From assembly GCA_003290165.1 (NCBI GenBank), contig QNQO01000805.1:310001-374000 (forward strand): a DNA stretch of 64,000 nt, written 5' to 3'. The translations under genes and the position numbers were made by a program. Below, one piece after another: positions 24,481-33,719 of this stretch. Within the stretch, counting starts at the first letter, position 1; each line of letters starts with the position of its first letter. The notes beneath the pieces are model-generated. The model was not told where the DNA came from. It searched no databases and saw nothing but the letters and a program-made list of their open reading frames with translations. The stretch is from Berberis thunbergii (taxonomy: Eukaryota > Streptophyta > Magnoliopsida > Ranunculales > Berberidaceae).

Positions 24481-24488
24481 GGGGAGAA
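24474..24488 (+). other. Polypurine tract of the chromovirus
   Basis: A GGTGGGGGAGAA purine-rich stretch ends directly before the 3' LTR at 24489, the expected position of the plus-strand primer. Confidence 0.85.
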
Positions 24489-24916
24489 TGTCACAACTAT
24501 CTTCTTGCCTAGCCAAGTGAGATTAGCAAGTGTAAATAATGTAGAGTATTCCACATTGTTCTAAAGAGTTCTCTAGAACCTTCCATAGAGTTCCATAGGA
24601 TTCTAGTCTTTAGATATTTCTAAGGAAGTGTGTAGAAGTTCATTGTAGACTGTTAGATCAAATTGATCACCACCGTCCATTGAGGAGGTGGAGTTGTATA
24701 AATAGGCTAAAGCCTCAATTGTTGTAATCACCTCAGAGAATTCAAACAATACAAGTTATAGTTCTCTTAAGCTCTCTTATGTGTTCGTAGCTTGCTTAGA
24801 TTTCCATAGTCTAAGTAAGTCTTTCGTGGGCAAGGCTGACTAGCTTTCTTTGATAAGTCGGGGCAAAGTTTGCTAGTGCTACACGGGAAGTACTTGTGAA
24901 AAGAAAGCCTGTGACA
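24489..24916 (+). repeat. 3' LTR of the chromovirus
   Basis: 428 bases from TGTCACAACTATC to GTGACA, matching the 5' LTR across its whole length apart from scattered substitutions and one 10-base deletion. The differences cluster near the 3' end (24876-24912). Confidence 0.95.
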
Positions 24917-25262
24917 TATAGTACCACGTCGTCGCCACCACTGCTACACTACTTGCATGTGCAACGCGAATGCCATTACCATATCATTAACGCCATCTCA
25001 TGTCGCCGCTACCTGCACAACTACCACCACCTTCATAGTCACAACAACCACCTGCACTTCTACGACCACCATCATCACATACCATAGATAATCACCTCCG
25101 TTACACTTAAAACTACAACCACCATAATATAACCACCACCACCACCTTTGTTATAGCCACCACCACCATACCTTCACAAGAATCGCCATCACACCTCAAC
25201 TACCATCACCTTCAATCACCACACCACCACCACCGCTACGACTACCATCACTGCCGACACCA
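24917..25262. repeat. CAC/ACC-rich degenerate trinucleotide tract, right half
   Basis: About 345 bases are dominated by CCACCACCA, CATCACC and ACAACCACC words. It continues the tract seen at 19365-19436. A similar but shorter tract occurs at 31555-31612. Any frame across it gives His/Thr/Pro-rich peptide with no domain, so I regard it as a repeat, not a gene. Confidence 0.65.
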
Positions 25263-25654
25263 ACATATAATAAGTTCAGGGGGACAAGAGGTGGCTATGC
25301 CCTCCCCTCCTTTGGATTTTAAAAAAGTTGATTATAGACCTAATATAAATAACCACCCTCCGTTATTGCAGGCCCCCTTCTCGCTGAAATAAAAAACACA
25401 TCTTTTAATGTAACCTCGTGTCTTATAAGCACCACCAATCTTACATGATGTTTGGACAAATCTGAAATTTCGGATTTCGGTTAAGCAAAATCGATTTGGG
25501 CTTCTTCATTTGATGTTGATTTAGGAACCACACCAGGCTCAAGATGACATAGAGTTGTTGCTTATAGGTTTTTGAGTTATTAATGAGGAAGTTATGTGCT
25601 TGTAATTACCTTTGAGGCTATAAATATGACTCAAAGATCATTTGTAAAATTTAG

Positions 25655-26290
25655 TAGGGGTGGCAAAAAACTGATTTAAATGTGGTTAACCGACTGAACC
25701 GAATTATGAGTGGAAAGAAAATCATTTAAACCGAACTGAAATCGGTTATAAACGGTTCAAAATTGGTCTACGATTTTGAACTGACCGATTAAAAGTGAAT
25801 CGATCGATTAATTAAATATATATAAATAAATACAAAAATAGGTAGGTGTCAATACCTGATTGGTGCAACAAATGCCCTACGATGCACCCTATTGCATTGA
25901 ATTACGCCCAAAAATAAAAATCCAAAACGCACATAACCACCCTTTCTCTCTCAGTTTTATCTTCCACTCTCAAACCTAAACGGTCGCCAAACCCTAAACT
26001 TAAATCTTCTTTTTTAGATCTGATCATCTGAAACTCCAACACCCTGTTGCACTAAAGATCTACACCATCTTTCGATCTCTCACTCTCTCAGTGATCATCA
26101 TTAAGGGTAATTGCAGGTTCGATTTCTTTTTATCTCTTTTCAATTTCGTCTATCTCGTTTGTTGTTGGATCTATCTTGTTGTGGTTCGATCTGTTTTGTG
26201 TTGTTCAATTTCTCTCTTTCGATCTCTTGTTTGTTGCTTCGATATCTTGTTTGTTTGTTGCTTCGATATCTGTCAGCCCAACTTGTATAT
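25655..26290 (+). mobile_element. Probable 5' end of a hAT-type element (TAGGGGTGG end)
   Basis: TAGGGGTGGCAAAAAACTG at 25655 is followed by repeated ACCGAACTGAA, CGGTT and ACCGATT words. This resembles the terminus and subterminal repeats of plant hAT elements that start TAGGGGTGGC. From about 25940 the sequence looks like a leader (AAACCCTAAAC, CT-rich, then a possible intron). No transposase follows, so only an end survives. Family assignment is inference from the terminus. Confidence 0.4.
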
Positions 26291-26296
26291 TTTGGC

Positions 26297-26442
26297 TTGT
26301 CCTTTGTTGTATCAATTGTCCTTACTTTCCTTGTATATTTTGGCTTGATTTCTTTTGTTCACAAAATTCAAATACCTTTATAGATGTCTGCTTCCAGTTT
26401 ACCAATCTTTATTTATTCGTAGATCCAATAACTGAAATGCAC
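26297..26442 (+). repeat. Dispersed repeat shared with RPOT1 intron 1
   Basis: From TTGTCCTTTGTTGTAT to GAAATGCAC this block matches 37151-37291 with a small indel and scattered substitutions. The shared core includes ATATTTTGGCTTGATTTC. Both copies probably come from one transposon family; the frames across it are low-complexity Leu/Phe/Cys-rich and not convincing proteins. Confidence 0.75.
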
Positions 26443-26449
26443 CAAAGTG

Positions 26450-27050
26450 AAGATGAGTATACCCTTGTGATAACCAGTGGCGGAACATTTCTCTTGGAAT
26501 AGAAAATTCTTATGTAATGTTTTGTGTCTCCAGCAAGTGTAGGATGTCGGTTGAACTAGAAATCCTGCACATGCTCTTTTATGGGACTAGATTTTTTAGT
26601 TTAGAAAGAGTGACATTATAGATCTTAGAGGGATTCACAATAGAATAACAAGCAAGGATTGTGATTTCGTTTTTCGAGTTATTTTTGGTCCCCCGAATTT
26701 AAAAAAATATTTCATTGTGTAGAAAAAACGTAAAATCACTTGTGATTTCGAATTTAACAATATAAGTTATGCATTTTAAACTATTAAATACTACATAAAA
26801 ATTCTCACATGACTCGCTGTGTCATATAGATTACATTACATAAGAATCACTTACATAACAAATTTTTTATATGAAATAATATTATGATGCAATCATTTTT
26901 TGCTCCCTGCTCGATCTGGTTCATGCTGACCTGTTGACCTGCACAAGTAGCACATGTGAGCCCAGACCACTGTTGTGGTGGCCGATGACACTCCATAAGT
27001 TCAATCCCTTTCTTGCGATTTTGATATGCTTGGTAGTGAGCCGACTGCTC
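26450..27050. other. Intergenic DNA, nothing recognised
   Basis: Short AT-rich sequence without domains or clear repeat boundaries. Confidence 0.4.
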
Positions 27051-27188
27051 ATTATTTGTGTTCCCTTGCAGGAAGGTTATCACTCCTCTCACCTTAGAGA
27101 AGCAAAACACCATGGAGACGTTTCGTGTCATGCCGCAAAGGAAAGCGGTCGATGTCATAAGAGTTTTCAACTTGACCCATAGTGGGCT

Positions 27189-28690
27189 ATGGGACAACTG
27201 ACACGAGCCTCCACTCTGTATCATGATTTGCGCATTAAGTTGGAAGATGAGGCCCCTTCTAGGAAAAGGAAGGTTGTTGGGGCCAAAGTTCATGTTCTGT
27301 CCAATGTGGATGAGTCGTCTAAGACACTTGCTTCCTTCGTGAGGAAGAGGGCTCCCATCTTCGGCACGAGTCGTTCCAGTGAGAGGAAAGCGTGAGTATG
27401 TTGGGCCTGTTGAAGCGGAGAGTGACGTTTCTATATTGGAGAAAGATTACCTACAGTTGGCAGGAGTCATGGATTAGTCGAACTTTAGTGACATGCAAGT
27501 CGAGGCTCTAAATGACCTTCTGGTGCGGGTCGCAATGGCAACTTTCTCCAGTGCTGATTCACGTGGGGCCTTTGTTGTTGGAGGTTCCTATGAAGATTTG
27601 CCTGAGATGGTAGAATCTAATCGTTTTATTGCTGATTCTCCTGAAGGTGGTTGTGGTACCGGTCGTGTCTCTTGTAGTCCACATTGCTCACCGTCTCGTT
27701 CTAGGCCACAATTGGAAGTATTGGAGGGTCCTTTGGATAATTCGCTCCCTCTTCTCCCTCCGTGTCCCATTGAGCCTCTCGTAATAAGGGTCAAATGTTC
27801 TTGACAAAGGAAAGGTCACGGAGGAAAGTTTGAGGATGGTGGCAACCATGAAGGGCAGCGCTGGCGTAGTTCCCAATCAGGGAAGGCTTCACCTAGAGCA
27901 GAGATAAACCTGTTTGCACCTTACTTGGTAAAGATGAGCTCACAAGTCCGTCATCCAAAGGTGGATGTAGTGTATGTTTCGATGAAGCACATAAGCAGGT
28001 GCCACAACTGATTGATGGATCATGCTCTAAAACCCGAAGACGATACGTTGGAAGGATGTATGGATAAGGGTTTGAAGCACCTTATGTTGGGTATATCTCA
28101 TATGAGCCATACGGCCGTTGCTGGATCAGAAGTCAAGGCGGCTCATGAGAAAGTATATACCTTGGAGCGTGTCTTCTCTCACATGCAGCTGTTGTATTCT
28201 AATGTGCTTCGTGAAATTGAGCGGCTTAAGAAGCAGACTGAGGATAAGCGGTTGGATCAGTCAATCGTGGCCACTAAGGCTCAGGGGGCTTGTCTAGAGG
28301 ACCTCAAACATAATCTAACAGAGGTGGTGTTCGAACGGGACGGACTCAGACAGGATTTGAGTCGGGTCCACGCGAGAAGTTGAGGTTGCGCAGGATGCTG
28401 CGACTAAGGCGTGTTCTGAGCTGCAGTCTTTTGCTGAAGAGAGTGCTTCGAAGGAAGTTGAATGGCCTGCTGTAAAGCAATGGTGGGGATCCGATGTGAA
28501 GTTATACGCCCATGAGGTGAGAAAGGCTGAGGACCAGCTTGAAGTGGGGTGGCAAGAGCTTAGTGTTGTAAAGAGCAATCTGGCCACAGAGCAATCTCAG
28601 GTTGACATGCTGAATGGCAAGTTGGAGCTACTAGAGCGCGAACTTGTTGACGCGAAAGGAAAAGCTTCTTCAGGAACAAGGCAAGTGTGA
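27189..28690 (+). pseudogene. Degenerate coiled-coil, transposon-like open frame
   Basis: Three plus-strand frames read as pieces of one protein. 27189-27395 and 27493-27804 are basic and serine/proline-rich linkers. 28012-28383 gives a long heptad-like stretch (AAHEKVYTLERVFSHMQLLY, then VLREIERLKKQTEDKR). This continues after a frameshift near 28378 through EVAQDAATKACSELQSFAEE to the region ending at 28690. The pattern, a disordered linker followed by a coiled coil with VLREIERLKKQ, is like the C-terminal half of plant transposon- or gag-like proteins often annotated as 'putative retrotransposon protein'. No catalytic domain is visible. Stops at 27393-27395 and elsewhere make it non-functional. 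Confidence 0.5.
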
Positions 28691-28699
28691 GTTTCGTTG

Positions 28700-29260
28700 G
28701 GCTTTGCATGGCCGGCTGGAGCTGTTGGCACTGATAAATGAGGAGCATCCATAGTGTGATCATGGTCGGTATATGTCATATGTTGATTTGTCTATTGCCT
28801 TTGCATCAGCGGATGATGAAGATAATGTGGGCCCTGATACGCAGACTGCGACACGTGTGGATGTTATCCTTGCTCCATCTTTCACCAAGCTTAGTTTTTA
28901 TGTTTCTATACCTTCTCTTGGTAGGGAGTGACCTTGGTGTGATTGTACCCATTTTAGTTTTAACCGTTAATGAAAACAATTTTATCAGCAATGAGCTTGT
29001 GTCTCTATTGTATGTTTTGTCCTTTTGCCTTGTCATGCTTAGGCAGGTTGAGTCGATAGGACACTTGACTAGTCTGTCTGCGATAGAGAGCTTGACCGCT
29101 TTGTATTGTGAACGACTCGGAGTCGCTATTGCGTAGAGTCGCTATTGCGTAGCCATGTTCGATAGTGGGCATGTTGTGCATAGTTTAGCTGGGGTTGCCT
29201 GCGCTGTGTCTTGTTCCCGAGGTAAGTTGCTTGAGGCTTCTCTTGTTTGTCCGACCGGTC
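28700..29260. other. Unassigned sequence between the coiled-coil pseudogene and the LTR-like block
   Basis: The frame at 28738-29136 is hydrophobic and lacks any signature. A 16-base word, AGAGTCGCTATTGCGT, is locally repeated near 29120-29150. This may be the untranslated end of the element that carried the coiled-coil frame. Confidence 0.35.
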
Positions 29261-29265
29261 GGTGA

Positions 29266-30800
29266 TATTCACGTAATTATTACATAATTTATATATGTTA
29301 GTGTTTCAATCTAGTAGTGGTACAAAGTAACGAATCACATATCTAAACCTTACCCAAATATGCCAAATTCACCTATTACCTAAGCCCAAGTCCGAAAGTT
29401 AACCTAAAGCCCAAACCCAACTTAGGAGAAAAAAAAATAAAAAAAAACCTATTTAGAATCTGGATTTCTCTTTTGCTAGGGTTCTCTTTTTTCCTTCTCT
29501 TTTTTTTCCAGCCACCATGCCTCTCCTCCTTGGTAAAGACATAGAGACCTTCGTCTCTCGCTACTAACGAACCACCATGACAACGCTGACCACCGTTCAG
29601 CACATCCTCACCCTGTTTCGCACACACAATAGACGCCACCACCCTGTTCCACCTCGTCTTCCTTCATGTTCCCTACCCTGACGCCAACCACGACCACCAA
29701 CATCACCACCATCTTCATGATCCTTCGTCTCAACACAACCACCGTCACAGGCAGCGCAACCACCGCACACACCGCCCATGTTCCATCTCGCTACAAATCC
29801 ACCACCACCCTGTTCCACCTCGTGACAAAACAAATAACGTACATACATGGAGCGCCTCTTTGTCCTCGTTTGTCCTCTTCCTCCTTCGCGTCACTTCATC
29901 TCTCTCTCGCAGGTGAACCGGAACGATGCAACAACGGTGGAGCAGAGCGGAACTAGCTGGAGACGAAGAACGCGACCTTTCTGGCGGAAGAAAACTGATT
30001 TTTGAATCAATTTTTGTTATTTGCACCCTGGACACTTGCTTTTGTACCACCACAGTACACTTGCAGCCCTTCGCGTCGCGTGTTCGTGCAGGAATTGATG
30101 GATTCCACCTATACCAGTGTTGTGATGTCACCCACCATGGTCTTCTAGACCTCGTGCCGAGGCGAAGATGAAACTACAGGGTTTCCTAGAGTTTGTTGTA
30201 TTTGAATTTATTGTTTTCTATATGTTTGACTGCTAAACACAGTTGATTTCTGAATTTCAATAATTTGCTTTCACCGATTATATCCAGAATAATTATCTAG
30301 ACTAACTGGTAGTTAAAAGTTCCCTTTATTGATATTCAAAGTCTACTTTAATCAATTAATCTGAATCTGTGATTGTGTGTGCCGTAAGAAGACATGCAAT
30401 GCTAGGGGTTTAGAATTAGTTAAAATAAACCTATGATTGTGTGTGTCGTAAGAAGACGTGCAATGTTAGGGATTTATGCCTTTGCTGAAATTAATTGCAA
30501 ATGTAGATTAATCTTTAGATTAGTAGTGTTGATTCTTGAAAACAATAATTTAGATTACACGAATCTCGAAGAACCTGTGGTGAATTCGATGTCTCAGTCC
30601 ACTCTCTTATCATCTTATCAGTTTAATTTTAGTTGTCCATTTAGTTCATTTAATTTAGTAATTTTCATCTGCTGCAACCCCCAACTCTAAATTAGTTTAA
30701 ATAAGTATTAGAATTCGACTGTCTCGTCAATTCTCGTGGGATCGACCCGTATTTGTCACTGTCTACTAGTTAGACAGTCGTGCACTTGCAGTATTACAAG
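29266..30800 (+). repeat. LTR-like segment of an Athila/Tat-type gypsy element
   Basis: The block has the layout of a long plant LTR: a CT-rich leader with AGGGTTCTC near 29475, a CAC-rich section, a non-coding U5-like stretch, and then the phrase GTGGGATCGACCCGTATTTG (near 30738) followed by GTCGTGCACTTGCA near 30777. That closing phrase is characteristic of the 3' end of Athila/Tat LTRs as I remember them. A 32-base word around TGATTGTGTGTGCCGTAAGA is duplicated at about 30369-30400 and 30433-30464. Exact ends, a partner LTR and target duplications were not found, so this could be a solo or partial LTR. Confidence 0.4.
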
Positions 30801-31060
30801 TAAGGTTTATTAACTTATTAATTTAGGTTAATAAAAACTCCATTAGTCGGCCGTAGTTGCTACTAAGAACGAGTTGCAATGGCTAAGCGCATGTGTTAGA
30901 ACGTTTGTGCCGAGTCAGGCGTTGTTAGCTCAGGCTGGCGTCCTAAATAACTTTTATCTGGGTACTGGCCATACGACCTTTGTATCGGCGCGAATGGCAT
31001 TCACAAGTATTAGGATGTCAGTCCGTTTGAGCGTGAAGACGCTGATTCGACTAGATTCAT

Positions 31061-31260
31061 GTTTGGTGAACAGGCTGAAGAGTAGTGGTATCGTGGCAAG
31101 CCATTGGGATCAGTGCGAGACTGAGTAGGCTCCCACTTTCCGAATCGTGTATGACCAAGCAAAATGGGCTACGGATTTGGGGAGTAAAAGTTTGGCGACC
31201 AGGCAGAAGAGCAGTGGTCGCGTGGCAAGCCGTTGGGATCAGTATGGTATTGACTAGGTT
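31061..31260. repeat. Two diverged tandem units, period about 132 bases
   Basis: TGGTGAACAGGCTGAAGAGT... (31061-31128) and TGGCGACCAGGCAGAAGAGC... (31193-31260) are about 80 percent alike by eye and share CGTGGCAAGCC and TTGGGATCAGT. Confidence 0.65.
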
Positions 31261-33150
31261 CTCTTCTTTCACATCATATTTAAAAAGAAAATTAAAACTT
31301 GTATTTTTTTATTCTCTTAATTCCTTGTAAAATAAACATATTGTTTTACTAAAAGTTGTGATGTCAATCTCACTGATTAATATAAATAAATTTAACTTTA
31401 AAAAAAATGTATAAACCAATTATTAAAACTGGATTTGTCGTCACTGGATCTATGATAAATTTGTGTATAACTTCACCATAGTTGGTTTTCAAACCTACAA
31501 CTCCATTACTATTTGAACTTATGTTTGCCCCTCTGTATAAACTCATGAATCCACCCTTGACCACTACTATCACCATCACCATCGAAAAATACCACCACCT
31601 TCACATACATTACCTTCAACATTGATTTAGCGAATCTAACAATATGGCATGTTAATCAACACTCTTTGATTTTGTGTTATTAAAATGTATGTCATGTCTT
31701 GTTATTTCATCTAGAATGAGTATAATTTATTCTAATTAGCAAGATTTATTTATTATTTATGTTTAACACATGTTGCGCCAGATATCGCGGTTTGAAGCCC
31801 TGGTTTTGTTAAATAAGTTTTGGTTGGAAATCATATTTAATATAGTAATAGTCATGTGAACGTATACAACATTTATGCATGTTTCAATGTAGTCAATGCA
31901 AATGTAAGAAACCATGGCATCCTTGAGAGAGAAATTCAAAGATGTAAAGAGTATATGATCATAAGTTAATTATAGATTACGAGGCATGGTTCATTTTTCT
32001 TTTTTCTTTTATCTTCAAGATGTGCGCAACAATGTGTATCGTGTTAGTTTCTTTATCGGTTATAATCACTAATTGAAAAAATAAAAGGAAAAAGTGAAGT
32101 ATACATTTCAATATTAAAATAATATATAATGATTGGAATAAATTTTGTTTTACTACGTGGTGTACCATGAGCGATCAAAATTAATATAAAGATTGTACTA
32201 GTCTCGAGTAGATCATGTGGCATAAATAAGAACTAAAATAAGTAAGATGATGCAGAACTCTAGGACTATGGTAACATCACTACTCACCTCCCCCACCCCA
32301 TCTTCTTCTTCCCTACCACCTCCACCCTATTAGACCTCACGAAGGAATGGTTGAAAAAAGGTTTTGTTGACCGAGAAGTCATGGAGTTTATTCATGTTTT
32401 GAATCAAATGCATGCATTATTATCCTTAGAAAATTATTAAAATGATAGAATGCCCATTGCAACCATGAAAACATATTCCATTTGCAACTTCATCTCATTC
32501 TTATCTCCACCATCTTCAACACAACCCCAAACCAAGAAACACAAAGTGAAATGAATTATTATCAATACCTAAAAATATGATGCACCACAAATGGAAGCAC
32601 ATGGGTCTTCAACCACTTTTAAGACATAACACAACCTCTTTGCAGATGTACATTGCCCTTTTGTTCTATTGATAACCACCTTTGTGAATGTATTGATTAG
32701 AGCTTTGGTGAGGATTAGAGCCAGAATTGAGTGAATTAATGATGGATTAGAGTGATTGAATGGATTGATTGCGTGAAAAGGCTTCCTTGAAGATGAGTTG
32801 CATGAAGAAGGTTGAGTCGAAGATGATTTGCTTGCGTAGACCTTTTCCTCAAATTTATGATCTCGAAATAATAAGATTATAATATGTCCACGAATTGAAC
32901 TTTGCCATTTAAGCCAGTGAACTGGGTTGCTAGAACAGACTACAACTTCAAAACCTGCAGGTGAGACACAGAGAGAGCTCGAAAGAGAGAAAAAGGTGAT
33001 GAAACAAAGAAGGAGGCGATGACGATCTCTGTGGTCTGTTCATTGTTGCGTGGTGATGAGATGATGAAATGGTCAAAAGTTGGAAAAAAAAAGAGGTTGT
33101 TGAGTGAGGAGGCAATGGGAGAGGAGGATCTGACGTGGTTTTTACTTTTT
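31261..33150. other. Intergenic DNA upstream of RPOT1
   Basis: No gene is supported. A short CACCATCACC-type tract lies at 31555-31612. The minus-strand frame at 31977-32168 and the others here have no domain. Confidence 0.5.
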
Positions 33151-33159
33151 AGGGTTGAT

Positions 33160-33376
33160 TTTTTTTTTACACCCAATCATATTAAGACATGTACAAGTGC
33201 TATACAAATGGGTTGGAACCGAATCGTTAGAATACAAATATTTGAAACCAGACTCGAACCGTTTCACAACGGATCTGAACAGTATCTTAATTTACACAAT
33301 AAGATTCGAATTGTTTGGAGCAAAACGGTCCAATTTGGTTTGGATCCGCGGTTCCTCCACTGTATGCCCACCCCTA
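33160..33376 (-). mobile_element. Probable hAT-type end, terminating in CCCACCCCTA
   Basis: The segment carries repeated CCGAATCG, CGAACCG, GATCTGAAC and GATTCGAATTG words and ends ATGCCCACCCCTAG at 33364-33377. The complement, TAGGGGTGGGCAT, is the typical end of plant hAT elements and matches the terminus at 25655 in type. The other end was not found. It lies about 50 bases upstream of the G-box in the RPOT1 promoter, so transposon DNA borders this promoter. Confidence 0.4.
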
Positions 33377-33422
33377 GCTAAAGTATTTTTATTTATTTTT
33401 TTGAATGTGCGAGCGTGTGGAA

Positions 33423-33493
33423 CACGTGCGGCCTATTCTCTTCTCCGCCTCCGTCTCTTTTGCCCTCCCATAGTTGTAGGGTTTAGGGTTTAG
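33423..33493 (+). promoter_or_regulatory. RPOT1 promoter elements: G-box and telo-box
   Basis: CACGTG, the core G-box bound by bZIP and bHLH factors, is at 33423-33428. TAGGGTTTAGGGTTTAG at 33477-33493 is a telo-box (complement AAACCCTAAACCCTA). Telo-boxes are known in promoters of plant genes for translation and organelle biogenesis, which fits an organellar RNA polymerase. Both lie within 300 bases of the first RPOT1 ATG. Whether they are upstream of the transcription start or in the leader is not resolved. Confidence 0.6.
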
Positions 33494-33592
33494 TAGTAAG
33501 TAGTCCGTCTGGCGGTTCTCTGCAAACTCTCTAAAGCTTCCTTCTTTCTCCCATTCTCTCTCTCATTCGCCTTCCAATTTTGAAAATTTTAT

Positions 33593-33637
33593 ATGCTCTC
33601 TCGTAAAAATCTCACTTTTTATCGCAAATTCGAGTAA
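33593..33637 (+). CDS. Upstream open reading frame (14 codons) in the RPOT1 leader
   Basis: ATG at 33593 opens a 14-codon frame, [14 protein letters not shown], that ends in TAA at 33635-33637. It is 83 bases before the RPOT1 ATG and in a different frame. If the transcript starts upstream of 33593, ribosomes would meet this ATG first, which could reduce main-frame translation. Its existence on the mRNA is not shown by sequence alone. Confidence 0.35.
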   Translation: MLSRKNLTFYRKFE

Positions 33638-33719
33638 CCACCACCCCTTTGATTACTTTGTTGCCATCAATAAACCACCGTCTAAAGTCTCCGTTTTGAA
33701 GAAGCAAAAACCAAGTGAT

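Larger units (their letters stand above)
19437..24916 (+). mobile_element. Full-length Ty3/gypsy chromovirus LTR retrotransposon (inactive)
   Basis: The element is 5480 bases with LTRs of 438 and 428 bases, both beginning TGTCACAACTATCTTC and ending GTGACA. The flanks carry the 4-base duplication TATA (19433-19436 and 24917-24920). Inside, in order: a primer-binding site like initiator tRNA-Met, gag with a CCHC-type knuckle, protease, reverse transcriptase, RNase H, integrase, and a C-terminal chromodomain remnant, then a polypurine tract. The protease-RT-RNase H-integrase order and chromodomain place it among the Ty3/gypsy chromoviruses. Several in-frame stops and a frameshift make it non-autonomous today. 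By eye the LTRs differ at about 22 positions plus a 10-base indel, near 5 percent, so the insertion is old but not ancient. Confidence 0.96.

Noticed and set aside
24896..25087. His-rich peptide frame after the chromovirus
   Set aside because: It is a translation of the CAC-rich tract and overlaps the LTR end.
26091..26502. Overlapping hydrophobic frames that look like small membrane proteins
   Set aside because: Three frames are open together because the DNA is T-rich; part of it is a dispersed repeat also found at 37151.
33019..33381. 120-codon frame upstream of RPOT1
   Set aside because: It runs through hAT-like terminal repeats and ends at the transposon terminus.
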